The notes under the pieces are model-generated. The model ran no database searches. It worked only from the letters and a program-made list of their open reading frames with translations, and was not told the origin of the DNA. Shown piece by piece: positions 46,401 through 61,700 of a stretch of DNA of 64,000 nt (the stretch's first letter is position 1; every line of letters begins with the position of its first letter). Origin of the DNA: Metellina segmentata (Eukaryota > Arthropoda > Arachnida > Araneae > Tetragnathidae); assembly GCA_947359465.1 (NCBI GenBank), contig OX375877.1, positions 26,857,235-26,921,234 of the forward strand. Direction: 5' to 3'. The position numbers and the translations under genes are program-made.

Positions 46401-49400
46401 TGTTTGGGTGCCCTGCGCTAATGGTTTTTTAACATACTGTCCCGGCCCTAACAATTTCTATGTCATGTCATTTTTAAGTGAAAATAAGAAACTCAAAGGT
46501 TTCCTGCAACATTGTAACACAAGCATCTCAAGATAATTCCTTAATGAATACGTTTTTTATCGGATGCACAAGTCCATTACTCGCGATGACTGTAACTTAA
46601 TGTCCTAATTTTTGCTTTTCTTGTGTAATGCATTGAGGTTTTAAAGAGTAACAAAAAGTAGTACAACTAAAATTTCGTAATAAATGTGGATATGAAGCAC
46701 AGATGGCACCCCTATGGAAAAATTTGTATATAAAACACAGATGGCGCCACTATGGAAAAATTTGTATATGAAACACAGATGGCGCCACGATGGAAAAACT
46801 TTATCGTTTTGATGAGACTGTCAAAAATCGTAATCGCTAGAATATGATACGATACGATAACGATTAACTCTATAAATTGCTTTATTTAATCGATGCTGTC
46901 TCCATTCAATGTTTTGAAAAGGACGTCATCGTCACATGAAAGTATGAAACTATACGATGTGTTTTATGATTCTGAAAATTAGATAAAATTGAACCAGCCA
47001 GTCAACAATATCATGATTTCTGTGTTTTCAATCTTCTAGTGTGTTTTCAATCTTCTAGTGTATTTTCAACGAAGTTAAACTGCAACTATATTGAAATGGC
47101 TGTTAACAACGCCTTACTACTGTTTCAAGGCACTGGATACATTGTGGCGTTCATGCTATCTCTTTGCGTTGTAATCCCACTTTCGCTGAATTTGGAATGT
47201 TTCAAAGGCCACTGTCTACTATTCACCACTGGAAGATTCGGTGATGACGCAAACTTCAATGCCGAGTGGGCATCCAAAGCTTACTGCATCTACATTCTCT
47301 TCGTCAGCTCGACTTTGGTTTTGGTGTCTATCGTTCAAGCAATCCGCATGTTCTCTATGCTACGCAGAGAAACGGACAGCTCCTTTTTGTCGGCTTTTCT
47401 CGATTGTATCGCGTCTATTGTTTTTTCTGTCATGGTCTTCATCGCATCTATATTGGTGACACTGGGCTTTAAAACGTGGTGTGATGCTGTCACCAAAAGG
47501 TTTCGCTCCTGCGATGATGCCTCTATCATGAAAATCAGTCAGGCGGATTATGTACAGACTAAAGGATTCTTCATTCAAATTGGGACTGTTCAGTTTGGGA
47601 TTTGGAGCCTGTGGGTTGCCTGGGTTCTCCTTGCAGTGCTTTCCACTCTGAAATTGTGTCGTTACCATGAGAGGGAAGTTATAAGAGTAAGCATGGCTCG
47701 ACAGAGACAAAAAATCATCAACCAGTGCGATCAAGATGAGTTTGCTTCTGAGTAACCGAGTGACACTTTAGTGCCTAATAACTTCAAAACGTCTTGTGAT
47801 TGTACAGTTTTTTGGATGACTGTATTGCAAACCTAACATTAATCTTGTAGGAGTAGTTGGCATGTGCAATTCCTTCAATAGTGTACATATTTATATTTCT
47901 GTAAACTTGTGTATGGGGTCTGGATTGAAAGTTGAAAGAAAAGTACAAGCATGTGATTTGTAGATGAATTGCTTGCACATCTTTAGTTGGAAGTAAACTT
48001 GGAATTAAATATAATTTTTAAAAAATTAACACCATACTATTTGTTATGTAACAGGCCAGCAGACAATTTACTGACAGATATACAAATATTGACGACCAGC
48101 TACAGGCTCAAGCCCAACAAGGCTGGTCCTATGTTTATGAACTCCCCAATTCCCACTGACTATCCAATTGTATCTTAAATTCGTACACTCCCTTTGAATT
48201 AACTATATTCTCTGGCGATGCGTTCCAACTGTCTATTACCCTATTAAAGTAGTAGTTTTTCCTTAAATCCTGATTAAAATGTGTCTTCAATTTATACCTA
48301 TGGCCCCTTGTTCTGTTATCCCTATTGAAATTTAAGCCCTCTGTGTCCCCTTGTTTTACCAACTTGAAAAGCTGAATCAAATCCCCCCTCCTTCTTCTTT
48401 CGAGTGTATACATGTTTAGTTTATTGAAACGTTCGTTGTAGTCGAGATTTGCTATTACATGATTTCTATTAATGTGAAGGATTGGATAATAAGTTAAAGA
48501 ATATTTGTTGTGTTTGAACCACTCATATTCAGTTAAATCTGTACAGTCTGATTGTTTTCCATGTGTTAACCATTTCAATGGTTCAGAAACTATCCCGATT
48601 AAATTTTTTCTGTAAATCATCAAAGTATCAACTTATGCATGGATTCTGTGCTGAATACAACCCATTCCATAAAGGCTCGTCAACAGTAGATACAGTCTTG
48701 ACGTAATTTTAAATTTTTTGTTTCCAATGTCAAAAAATAATGTTTAGCATTGCTCATAAGGCACCTACTTGGTTAACTTTGGTGACTGCACCTTAAACTT
48801 GGATTTAAGGTAGTTTCTGTGGAACAAATGAAAATTTCTTTCGTATAAATCATACTAAATTTTCTTCTGAGGGCATAGAGAAGACAATTTATAAACTAAA
48901 AATATAATTAACTATCATACATAAAAAAAGATGGTTTAAAAGTTCTGTGCTATCTTAACATTCTCAAACAACTTGAGACAACTAGACTGGAACTCTGCTT
49001 GTGAGAATTCATGTTAAGCTAAATGAATAAATGCTTAATATTGGGAGTTACAAATATTTTGAGTAAATGTGAGATTTGGAGAAAATAAGTTTTAAGATGG
49101 TTAACCAAATGTTGAATTCATTTCTCTAAAATTCAAATTTTTTTACGTTTTTTTTTCTTCACATATATGTTAATGTATTTACTAAAGTATTGTTCAAGTA
49201 GTTTTTCATAGTTTGAGCTTGATATTGTTAATCTCATAACCTAGATTATCAAACACTGATGAATCAATTTGATTTTTTTCCAAATTTATACATTTCTAAA
49301 GAAATTTTACTTAGCATACATTGATCAATGTAAATTTTTAAAATATTTCAAAAGATAAATTGACTTTTATTACCTTCATACTCTTAAAATTGTAATCTTT

Positions 49401-52400
49401 TAACACAATTTAGTTTAGTGCCATTCTCTACATCTTCTGTAAATGTTACAAAATATTTGACTAGATTCAATCTTATAAACTGAACTGATGTTTTAATTGT
49501 GTCATTTTTCCTCTCTTTATTCTTTTGATTGCTTATTTAATCATAATTTTCCATATTGCATGCACACAGGGTGTTAAATCCTATATAAACAATAGGTAGC
49601 TCTAAATTGTTCTGTATTGCTGACAATTTTATGCTTTAGACAAAAATTCACATTTCAAAATTTGTTTTTCACTTCTGTTCAAGTATCTAATGTTTAAAAA
49701 TCTATCCCTTTGCAAAGTTCCAAATCAAATGTGTTTCATGTTTTTTTAATAAATGTTTGAAATACAGAACAATTTCAGATTCCATGTAAAAGAGGCTAAT
49801 TTCATTTAAGATCTTTAATTTATGTCATTCAAGTAGTTTAGATCTATCTAACCATATTTTTTTAATCTAGTTTTTCAATTAAAATTTTCTAATTGTATTT
49901 TTCTCCAAATTTTATGATTATTTTCTGTTTTCCACTTTTGTGATAAAACTTAATTTGTTTTTGTTCATGTTATTTATAAAAATAGTTATATATGAGAAAA
50001 TATGTGGAGGATTCTTATATTTCATTATCTTTTTTATCGTGAAAACATGTGAATCTCTTGTCATTTTCGGGGAATAATGTATCGTGTATCATTTACTTTA
50101 TTATAATAAAGTGCCATTTTTCTGAAAGAAAGTGTTGTTTTAAATTATGTCGTATACATTTATGTCCAGGTCAAAATATATTTGAGTAACTATTCCTGGG
50201 TTTTGCAAATTTAACTAGTATAATGCTTGACCAATAAGTATAAATATTTAATGGTAAGTGTTAGACCTTGCCAATTTCATTTTTGATTGGTTATTAAAGA
50301 CAAATTTGTGGTTCTTAATTTTTCCAAAATCATTTTAAGGATCTGAATGTTGTTTAAAATTTATTACTACTTAATTTAATCAGTAACCATGAAGGAGTCC
50401 TGATTATTGTACCAGCTTGACTAGTTTTGCATTTCACTTCTGATAAATCCATAGAACATTATGAAAAAGGTTATATAATTGAATGTAAAACAGTTATGAG
50501 GCAACCATTTGTTAAGCGTTTTTTGCAAATTGAACTAATATTTATATTGTATTTTATACTAATAGGGGAGTAGTATTAATAAATTCCATTTGTAATAGGT
50601 AAATTTAATGTTAGTGCAGAAGTTTCTTATGATTATACAAATTTCATTAATAGTAATGCTATTATGATAAATTGAAAATATTAATTTTATACATAGAAAT
50701 CATGTGAAATGTTTGAATCAACTAAGTGATAAATTTAATTGCAGCTTCTTCTACTCACTATGAACTTGGTGTGACTTATAAGTATAGCTATCAATTCACT
50801 ATACTTCTGAATGAAAATTCAAACATCTCAAGTCGAATTGCATCAGTTGGAAGAAATGTTGGTTATAGAGTTTCATCTGAGTTCTTACTCTCTCCAGTCT
50901 GGCAAAACTCAGGCAATGCCAAGGAGCAATTGTTGAAACTTGAGGTATATTTTTCAATTCGTGTTAACATATTCCTTTAAGGAATTACTGATTTTCTAAA
51001 CTGTTAGCTGGTAGGAACCTCTTACTTGCTGTTAGAAATCTATCCTTTGTACATGGCCATAAGACATTTCTTACTTGCTTAAAATGTAACACTGAACAGG
51101 CCTCTCAAAGTTATCTTTTCACCTGTGTTTGTCTGGCAAGAGGAAGTCTTGATCTAGTGTTGGACTTTTGGAACATATTTGGACTCATGTGCTTAGTCTA
51201 ACTGTTTAGCAAAGCCTTAAGGAATAAATAAGAGTATTTTATAAGTATACAAATTTGAATTTGTACATAGGTACTTTAAAAATTTCAGTTTAAAAATGTC
51301 CTTCATCTAATTAGTTGTGGAAAAAAATTCTAAAAGGTATTCATTTTAAAGTTTAGCATTTGCAGTTGAAGTGTAGTTATGAAAATATTTCAAAAGTGAG
51401 CAAACAATGTGTGAACCCTTAGAATGAATTCTTAGAAATTCATTTCGTACTCAATCCCCCAAAATAGTTTAACACAACAGGTTAAATGGTGTGTATGTTA
51501 AAAAAAATTTAAATTTCAAAAACTTTACAAATTATTTTGAAACATAATCTATCTAGACAAAAAAACTTTTTTCTGACTGAAATTTTCTTTTCTAGAATTC
51601 TTAAAATGTAAACGCAATGAAATGTAATTTAATTTTATATTTTCAAACAATTCTAGTTCAATAATCATAAGGGACTAGGCACACTTCTTAAAAAGAGTTC
51701 ATTTCAATCTAGGGTTGCAAGTGAGAATCAGGTCAACTTGTCGATATTTTCCTTGCTTCTGTATTAGACCCATTTTTGCCACTCATTGTTATTCAAGACT
51801 AAATAACACAACAAAGATTAAATTGAGCAATCTATCCAAACTGGCACTTGCCTTAAGTGACGGGGCTCCTGTGACTCAGTGAGTTTGTCCACCACACTAT
51901 GAGTTGTGGGTAGCATAAGTTCAGTTCCTCCCTGGATGTATTTCTCTTTTGTGTCATTAAAATGTTTTTGTGTATGTCCATTTGTTTTGTGCAACTTGGC
52001 ATAATATGGCTATAGCACCACAGAAACCCAACCAATCTAAAGTAAAGTAATTGATTCTTCCAGTATCAGGAGATGCCAAGTTTTCATGCTGATTATACTA
52101 TACCATCCCTATCCAACAAACATACCCAACTTCAATACTTTTTGCAATTACTGATTCCACACAACTAATGTACACAGTCCAGTCACATTAATGTGAGCCT
52201 GTCAAAAGCCAGAATAATCACCTTTGGCAGATCGGACCACTGCGAGACATGCAGGAAGAGAGTCAATTAGGTTTCTGAAGGTGTTCACTCGGATGTTGAG
52301 CCATGCCGACTCCAGTGCCGTGGCCAGCTACGCTGGATTATGCAGTTGAGGATCCATGACGCTAGCAACCCGATCGAGGTGGTCCCAAAGATTCTCGATT

Positions 52401-55400
52401 GGGTTTAAATCCGGTGAGTTTACTGGCCAGAGGCGTACGGTAAACTCATCCTGGTGCTCTTCGAACCACGCACATACACTGCGAGCTGTATGACACCTCG
52501 CATTGTCCTACTGGTAAATGCCATCATTCTGAGGAAAAATAATTTGCATGTAGGGGTGGACATGGTCCGCAAGGACAGATGCGTACTTGTGCTGATCCAT
52601 CGTGCCTTCCACAATGATGAGTGCACCCAGTGAATGCGAGGAAAACATTCCCCAAACCATAATGCTCCCTCCTCCAGCCTGGATTCTTCCGGCAATTGTT
52701 GCATGGTGTTTGCTTTCAGACGTTTCACGCCTGCAGCAACGTTCCTTGAACCGTTGTTGAGATTACACTCTTGGTAGCCCCTTGGTTCATCTGGGCGGTC
52801 AGTTGCTCAACAGTTGCATGTCTATTCGCCCGAACGCATCTCCTTAGCCTTCGTTCGCCTCTGTCATCTATAGCCCTTGGTGCATCACTTGTGCCATGCC
52901 GCTGATTTTGGATGGTGCCATTTTGCCATGCCCGGTTTACTTTTACCACGGCGGCATGCGAACAGTTCACAAAATTAGCCATTTCCAAAATGCTTCCACC
53001 CTTGGCCCGAAAGCCAATAATCATGCCCTTTTGGACGTCGAATAAATCACTACGTTTCTGCATTACACCGATTGAAATGCTTTCCGATGCCCTAGGACAT
53101 CCTTTATATACATTCCACTGCAATGTGCTGCCACCTGCCTTTTGTGATTGGTTATTTCACGTTGATGTCGAAAGTAGGTGGTGGTCACATTAATGTGACT
53201 GGACTGTGTATAATCACTAGCATTCGATCTGTATGTATCCATTGGACTATTTTTCATGTTTTGTATTAAATGAAATTAAATACATTTGGAAAGGTACTGT
53301 TTCTCTAAAGAAACTATGTCTATACTTTTTAAAGCTCTTGAAACCAACTTTGCATGTATCATCTACAATGCATTCTGCTGAAGGAATCAATCGCCATTGG
53401 TCGAAGCTAGACAATCTCTCCTACCCACCAATCTACATCCACTTGTTTGAAGGACAAGTGAAGAAAGTGTACATACTGCCTGATTCCAAAGACATGATAA
53501 ACATCAAGAAGGGCATAGCCAGCCTTTTACAGTTTAGTGGAACTGATTCTAAAGTGAAAGAGGTGAGTGAGAAGAATTCAATTTGTTGCCACTTCAACTG
53601 AATTATTTTCGAAAAATGCAATTGTGAACAGAAAGGTACTCATGATTAAATGTTTGTTCAATACCAATTTTAATGAACTTGCATTAATGTAAGAAATTTA
53701 CATTTTCACATGTAAACCTTAGTTTTGTAGTCAACTGTTTTTGTTTAATTTACATGAATACAATTACTATATATATGTATACATTAAAACCTCAATAAGT
53801 TGTCACTCCGTTTAAGTCGTCGTTTTCCTTTGGTCCCAACAATGTCTCATACACAATAATGTAAAATAACCCTCCTTTACCTGTCACCAAATTTAATTCT
53901 ACTCCGGATAACTCGTCACCCTAAAAATGCAATATTTCTTCTCCATTTTGGATGCATTCAAAAGGGGAGAACTCATAATGGCCTTTCAAAGAATCTATGT
54001 TGTACTATAGTTCTTATCTACTCCGCTCTGTTGAGGGGAAAGATGAAGAAGCAAGCAGAAAAAACAACTTGCTGATTGCCCACACCTCGTGGCACTAAAT
54101 GGCACACTTTTAAAGCCAAGAAAAAAGAAAGCCAAGCTTTTACGGGGAATTTTCGATCACGCTTGTCACTTTAGCAAAACACCTGTAGGTCCCTATTGTT
54201 GTTAAGCATTCCCTTCACTACAATACCCATTTTTGGGAGTTGGGCTCTTGGAATATTCTCTATGTACATGTACCATACTTCTCGCAGCTAATCATTCAAA
54301 GCACACTTCTCGCAGCGAATCTGTCGATTGTAGATATTTTTCTTGACTGCCCCTAAGTGTGACTTCATTTCATAGCGAATAAGCCCCGTTATAAGGGCTA
54401 TTTTTTCTCTTGCAATTTTGTGGTTCAATTACGTTTTTAACATGGCAGGGAAACGAAAACTTACCTCGTTATCTTTTAAAGGAAGAAAAGAACTCCGCTT
54501 AAGTCATCAAAAATGTTTGGTCCCTTTAGTGAAGACTTAACAAGGTTTTACTGTATATATATATATATATATATTTATTTATTTATTTAAAAAGTAACCT
54601 TTGTTTACTTTGCATTTAATTATAAACTTAAGCATTCAGCCAAAGCCAAACTTGGGGAAGGGAACCTTTTTGAAAAAAATACTAATTCTAAATATGGTTT
54701 TGACTTGGTTCATTATGTAGGAATTTTGAGGTTGAAAATATGTATAGATGTATGTAACTGTTTTTAGTATATTTTCTGTCAGTAAAGTCATTCAATTTGT
54801 TTCAAATTAATACAAATGTTTGTATTACTTTTCATCTACTGTTCTATTAAATTTTTTCTAAATCTAAATTTAATATTCTTTCTGTTGCCTTTTAAGATAT
54901 TTCCTTATCAAACAAGGGATATGAATAAAATTATTGGTGATGTAAAAATAAATTGTATTTGTTGAATATGGATGGCTGTGAACTATTATGCTTGTGGTTA
55001 GTCTTGTGAAAGCTGATCCAATTTAGTATGTTAATTATTGTTCAAAGCCATACCATAAATATTCCATAAAGCCAGTTCATACCATAAAGACAGTGCTTTT
55101 TATCTGACAAAAGTTGTTTTGTACCTCATGCCTTAGGAATTAATTTCCTTTTTACAAACACGACTTTGGAAAGGTTTTTGCTCGGATAATAATTATTTAA
55201 ATAGGCTATGAATTCTTGTTTTTAATTAAATGATTGATATTTTGACATTTGATTTGGTAAATGAGATTATTCTTAGTATTTTAATCTTTTCAGTTAGATG
55301 TATCTGGTATGTGTGAAGTTCAGTACAAAGTCCATGGTTCCACAATCAAAAAGTCAAAATCTAACTGCCAAAGAAATCATTACCATCCAAATAACTTAAA

Positions 55401-58400
55401 AAGCAAAGAGGTATGAATATTTAACTGTTGTTTTTGAAATTATCATGTTAAAGATGTGTACTTAATGAATATAAACTTCATATGTGTAACAAGTAACAAA
55501 TGTCTTGATTTTGCATACATTTTTGCATATTTAAGGTAAAGGCTAAGCTTAATTCATTTCATGTTATAATGCTCACCACAAATGAAAGAATAACAGTAAC
55601 ACTATCACCAATTAGACTGACTTTGACTGAGAGATGAAATATATTTAATTATTTTTTAATACTGTATTTCCAATGGTTAGAGTGCAATCATAATGCAAGA
55701 TAAAGGTTAAATTGTAACACACACAAGAAGTGACAAAGAAAAGATTTTTTTTAATGAATTGCCCTAAAAGTTCTCTTATCACCCAATACCTAGACATCTC
55801 AGACAGTCCATCAAAGCAGGTGATTTTTCCTACGTAAACATTTTAGAGGATCATGAGGATCTCTTTTTCAATTTTTTCATCAGTCAATCAAATTTTCGTT
55901 TACAGAGAAACCTACTTCTTGATTAACTAGCACATACGAGGGTAGTCCCAGAAGTACCCGACCTAACAACGAAAACGTAAAATATTTTGGAAAAAATATC
56001 TTCATTTCTCTACATTGTCTCTTTTTAGCTCTATATACTTTTCCCAGCGATGTTCAATAGCTTCAATACCCTGTTTATAGTGAGAATCCCCGAGCTCCTC
56101 AAAATAGCCATCAACTGCAGACCCCATCTCTTCATTGTTGGAAAATCTTTTACCACCCAGTCATTTTTTCAAGTTTGTAAACGGAAAATAATCTTAGGAG
56201 GCTAAATTTGGCGAATAGGGTGCGTGAGGAAGCAATTCGAACTTTAATTCATTGGTTTTGGCCATCGCGATTACGGATGTGTGAACTGGTGCATTGCATG
56301 ATGAAACAAAACATTCTTTTTCGCTAAATGCGGCCGTTTTTTCTTGATTTCATCACTCAAATGCTGCAATAGGTTCGCACAATACTCACTGTTGACTGTT
56401 TTTCATTTCTGAAGATAATTAATGAAAATTAACCCAAGTGAATCCCAAAAAACTGACGCCATAACCTTGCCTGCAGGTGAAATTGTCTTTGCCTTCTTTG
56501 GAGCAGATTCTCCCCTTTCAATTCATTGTTTTGACTGTTTTTTCATCTCAGGTGTCAAGTGATGGGCCCATGTTTCATCCATGGTTATGAATCGACTCAA
56601 AAACTCGGCTTTATTGCTGTGAAACTTCGCCAAACACTCGATTGAAACATCCTCACGACGTTGTTTTCGTTCCATTGTGAGTAATCGCTGCACCCATCTT
56701 GCACACAACTTTCTCAAGTCCAAATTTTTAGTCAATAGTCGATGTACTGCACTTTTTGAAATGCCTACCATATCTGCTAGCTCACGCACTTTCAGTCGAC
56801 GGTCATCCAATACCATTTTGTGGATTTTCTTCACCATTTCTGGCATGGAATCGCCTCAATGGGTCGACTACTGCGATGTTCGTCTCGGCAGCTCGTACGA
56901 CCTCGTTTAAACTGTGACGCCCAATATTTTAATGTTGTAAACGAAGGAGCAGTCTTCCCCAGAGTAGAATCTAGCTCCACTTTGATATTGGTTGGACTGA
57001 GGCCTCTGAAATGAAAGTATTGTATCACATAACGTTGACCAATTTTTTCCATGTTTGCAAATGTACTGAGAGCGTTCACTGTTGATGACTGCCAAATAAA
57101 TACTAAACAACGTAGCTTCGCCAAATTTCAAACTTAAGCTTTATAAAGTTGCCACTTTCTACCATAGTCATTCTTTTTAAACAACAACCACCATCTATAC
57201 GTCAGGTCGGGTACTTCTGGGACTACCCTCGTAAAATTTAATGTGACTAACATTTCTGATGAATATTACATTTTAGTACTATCCCCAAAAGTGTTAATGT
57301 TATAAAAATGTAAAATGATCATGTAGTACAAAAACATTTTTTTTTTCAAATACATTAGCACACAAGGTACTGCAAGCTAACTCTTCAATCTATTTTCTTC
57401 ATCTTTCTATAGAAAAATTGCTATAGAAAACAGAATGGGAAGTTTGCATGTAAAGTTTAATAAAATTTGTGTCCTTGATAAAATGGTTTTAAATTTGCCA
57501 GATTGTAGTTGCATACTGTGGTCATCAACCCTGTTGATGGTATCTGTTACATGGTTTCATGTTCAGATCATGTCAGGGTCTCCAATTAATTATGTTATGG
57601 TCTGTAAGCAACAAAATTACTCAAACAAAGCAGAGAGAAAAATGAGTTTAAAATATAATAATTAGTTACAAAGAATGGTTAAAGGAAAACAGATTTTGCA
57701 TCTTATAACATATAAATAACTTTCTTCAATACATCAAATTAACCACCTAAAATTAAATTTGAATTTCTGAAGAATATAATGCTGCAAATTAGTTTTCATG
57801 TTTATTACAACTGAGCCTGCTTTTGTGGTCACTCATTTAAAGACAATCCGCACTTAATATAAATGATTAGTGAACATTAAATCAGGTGGAAGCTATTTGC
57901 TTTTTACAAAAAAGGTTTTGTAATTTGCTATCCATCAACTTACTGACAGTTAATGCCTTGCAAAATTTTATTCTGCCATAAAAATGTCAATGTAATCACT
58001 AACATTGAACGATTTTAATTTAAAATCTTTCTATCTGTCAACAACGACTGATGATTTTCCATTCCAGAAGGTATTAAGGATATTTTCACTGAAACAGTAC
58101 GATTATAAACTGTATAAAACAAATGAACTTTGATTATCTAACAAAAAATAATCACATTGAAACCTTGATAAATTCTCAATGGGGTAACTCATCACTTCGG
58201 ATAAGTCATCAATTTTCTTCAGTCCAGTATAGCTCTCATAGTTGTCTATGTAATTAATCTCTCATTGCTCCTTGCAAATTCAAATATTACTCCAGATAAG
58301 TCATCAATTCTCTTCAGTTTCATCCTGCTCTCATAGGCACAATACAATTAAATTATCGTTTACTTGTTGCGAATTCAAATGCTGCATTACATAACTTGTC

Positions 58401-58681
58401 TTCCATATGCTGAAAGGGTCTTTAAATATGCAGAATTTGTGTCCAATAGCAAACACAATAAAGTCAAAAATGAGAACTCTGACCTTGATTCTTTATTGAA
58501 TTTATGAAATTGTTATTAAAAGTGGATGTTACTATTCCTGGCCTAAATGGTTGCATAGATATTAATTCCAACGTTGTATTATGTTCTCAAACGACCATAA
58601 CAGATTAACTATGAAATGTTAAAGAAAGCATAAAAGTGAGAGTGATGAAAAAAAGTAAAAATGATGAAATTCTTTCACCAC

Positions 58682-58748
<67 letters not shown>

Positions 58749-61700
58749 CTTGACCTGTTTCTGGTGAATGCATACTTTAAGCTCTTTATTCATTAAAATA
58801 AGCTTAGTCAAGATATACTTTTTAAAATGATGCTTTTTACGTTTAATTCTTGTCTATAATAATGAAATCAGAAGGATAAATTTATTCTTATTTTTTTACA
58901 AATGAAATATATTTTTAAAAGTAGCATATTTAATATAGAAATATTATTGGTTTCTTTTTCAGTTGCTAAGCCCCACAGTTAGCACATCATCAGAGATAAT
59001 AATAAACGTAAATCCTCAAGAAAGTATCATTCAAAAAGTAAGTGGGAAGGAAGAGGTTATGATGACATTGAATTTATGGAAACAAGCAGCTGTGTTTGTG
59101 AAAACAAAGTTAGTATAATAAATTTTAACACTTTTTACAAACTGGAATATATCTTATATTTATATTAAACTATCATTTAAAGGAATCAATACCTTGTCTT
59201 ATGAAATGTTCTTATTAAAAACAAATTAAATAAACTGCCTGAATTTAGAATTCTTCAAATTCCACAACCATTTTAGAATCAAATTACTAAAAATTAAGAT
59301 TTTTTTTATTGGTTAAAGTATTTTAATAGCTATTCTTAAATGCAATAAGGCATTATAACATTTTATGTTATTTTATGAATAATTAGTTCATTTTCAAATC
59401 TGGTATCTATCACATTCAGTAACCCCTCATTGTATATGTCCCACATTTGACTTTATTGCTCTTTCATACTTCTGCCCTGATAAACTTGAGGTTTGTGAAG
59501 AGCAGAAAAAATTTCAATCCTTTAGAATTGGGAGTTCAAAGGTCATTATCAAGCAGTTATCCCAAACTTTATTTATCCAACCCCTACTATTGCTATCTCA
59601 AGCATAAAAAGCTGAGCTATATAATATAAAACACTAGTCATCACTGTGGAGGAAGGAAGAAACAGCAATGACTTAAAAGCTAAGCAGCGTAAAAGATCCT
59701 TACCAGCCAATATATCACACATTTGGCTATATCGCTTTTTTACACTTGTCCCTCGTTGAAGTTATAGTTTGTGAACAGCAAAAAAAACTTCAATCAGAAT
59801 CCTTTAGACTTGTGAGTTCAATAGTCACTTTTACAAACCTATCCCAAACTTTTTTTTATCCTATCCCCATGGTCACTTTCTCAAGCATAAAAGGCTGAGC
59901 CATCCAATATGAAACTCTAGTCACCACAGTAGGGAAAGGATTTAGTCGGTAAAAATAGTAATTGATAAAAAAAAACATTTGTGTTCCCTGAAAGTGTGTT
60001 GGAAAGGAATTGATTAAAAAATAATTTTCATATTTAGATTTAGTATTATTAAAAAAAAATTCAATTTTCCCCGCTGACTGTGATTACTAGGGCTCGGATT
60101 TTGCATATTTTGCATATCTTTTTTTTTGCCCCTGATGTTGATAGAAATATGTATTGAGTGTTTTTTTACCAATTTGTTACAAAAAAAAAAAAAAAACGAA
60201 TTTTTTTTGCATGATTTTGCATATTTGGAACCATTTTGCATATTTAGGGTTCTTTGCATGTTTTGTGCATATTTTTCTTTTTTCAAAAAATTTTACAAAA
60301 AAAATTCAATTTTTTTATAGACTTTTGTTTTGTGCGTTTGGAAGGAAGATTTTCAGAAGCAAAACGCATTTGGGTTGTTTGGCCTGACCTTTTCTTGTTT
60401 AGCCAAAAATGTATAGATATAAGAGGAACAGAAAGATAATAATGAAATCAAAGGCATGTAAAGCAAAACATATTGCTTAGTTCTATAATAATCGAAGTGC
60501 AACTGAGACTTCTCAGATTTAATATTTTGTCGGGGTTTCTAGCGCAGCAGTATGGGGAGGAACGATTGTTGGCTTTTGTTACGGATAGTGCAGCTTACAT
60601 GCTGAAGGCTGAAGAAAGCCTAAAAGTGTTTTTTCCCCAAAATAATTCACCTAACGTGCATGGCTCATGGTGTCCATCGTGTTGCAGAAGAGTTGAGGAA
60701 TAATCTACCTGATTTGAATAACTCAATATATTCGACAAAAAAGGTATTTGTTAAAGCATCTATCAGAGTAAGGGCTTTCAAAAATGCATATCCTAATATT
60801 CCTCTACCACTTGAACCAATAATCACAAGATGGGGTACGTGTATTTCTGCTGCTAATTATTCTGCTGAAGATCACCAAAAATTGAAAGAAGTGATTGGAA
60901 GTTTTGATGATACTGGGAACCAAGCCATTACGAAAGCAAAAGCTGCACTGAACAACTCTTCCCTGTGGTTCAAAATCTGGATTACGTCAGATCCAATTTT
61001 GGCAATTTTCCTGATTGAATTACCATTCTGGAAAGTAGAGGAATGGATCTGTGTAATTATGTGGCTCTAATTGATGACTTGATTACGAAAAGTAAAGATT
61101 GGAACGGGTCTATCGGGGAAAGCACGAGGAAGAAGCTGGATGCGGTACTGAAAAGAAATCCTGGATGGAAGACTGCTCAGGCTGTGTCAAAGATTTTGAA
61201 TGGAGAGGTTGTACCAGAATGTGAGTTGACGGACCCCCAAGAAATACTATCTTACCGATTTCTCCCCATCGTCGCATGTGACGTGGATAGGTCATTCTCC
61301 TCATTGAAGAATGTTTTAAGTAACAACAGACGAAGTTTCAAAGTTGAAAACCTTGAAAAAACATTGATTATTCAATGTAATTTCAATTAGTTGGAGGATG
61401 ATTAGGAATGTAACTAGACTAGTTTTCGCCTGTGAACACCTCCCGGACAACACCTGTAATCGCCACCACACATTAATTCTGCTAATCCTAAATTTTTTGA
61501 TTCTACAAAGATGGTAAGGACTTGATTTCTATTTTCAAAAGTAAATCGATTAATTTGCAGCAATTTCCTTGACAATTAATCAACCGAAAAACTGACGTCT
61601 CAACTAGACACTTTTAAAGCTAACCGAATTCAGTTTCGTTTGCCGGCGCATGAAGGCCACTGGGAAACAGGAAACTTCCGAGACACGAGCCCGTTATCCT

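Noticed and set aside
47360..47734. 124-codon minus-strand frame
   Set aside because: Shadow of TMEM179 on the opposite strand.
52420..52728. 102-codon minus-strand frame as a separate protein
   Set aside because: An out-of-phase read of the Tc1 transposase; the true motifs lie in the neighbouring frame.
58605..58811. Frame with IYIYIY repeat
   Set aside because: Produced by the (TA)n microsatellite.
60014..60439. Lysine/phenylalanine-rich frames
   Set aside because: They come from A/T runs and GCATATTT subterminal repeats of the hAT element.
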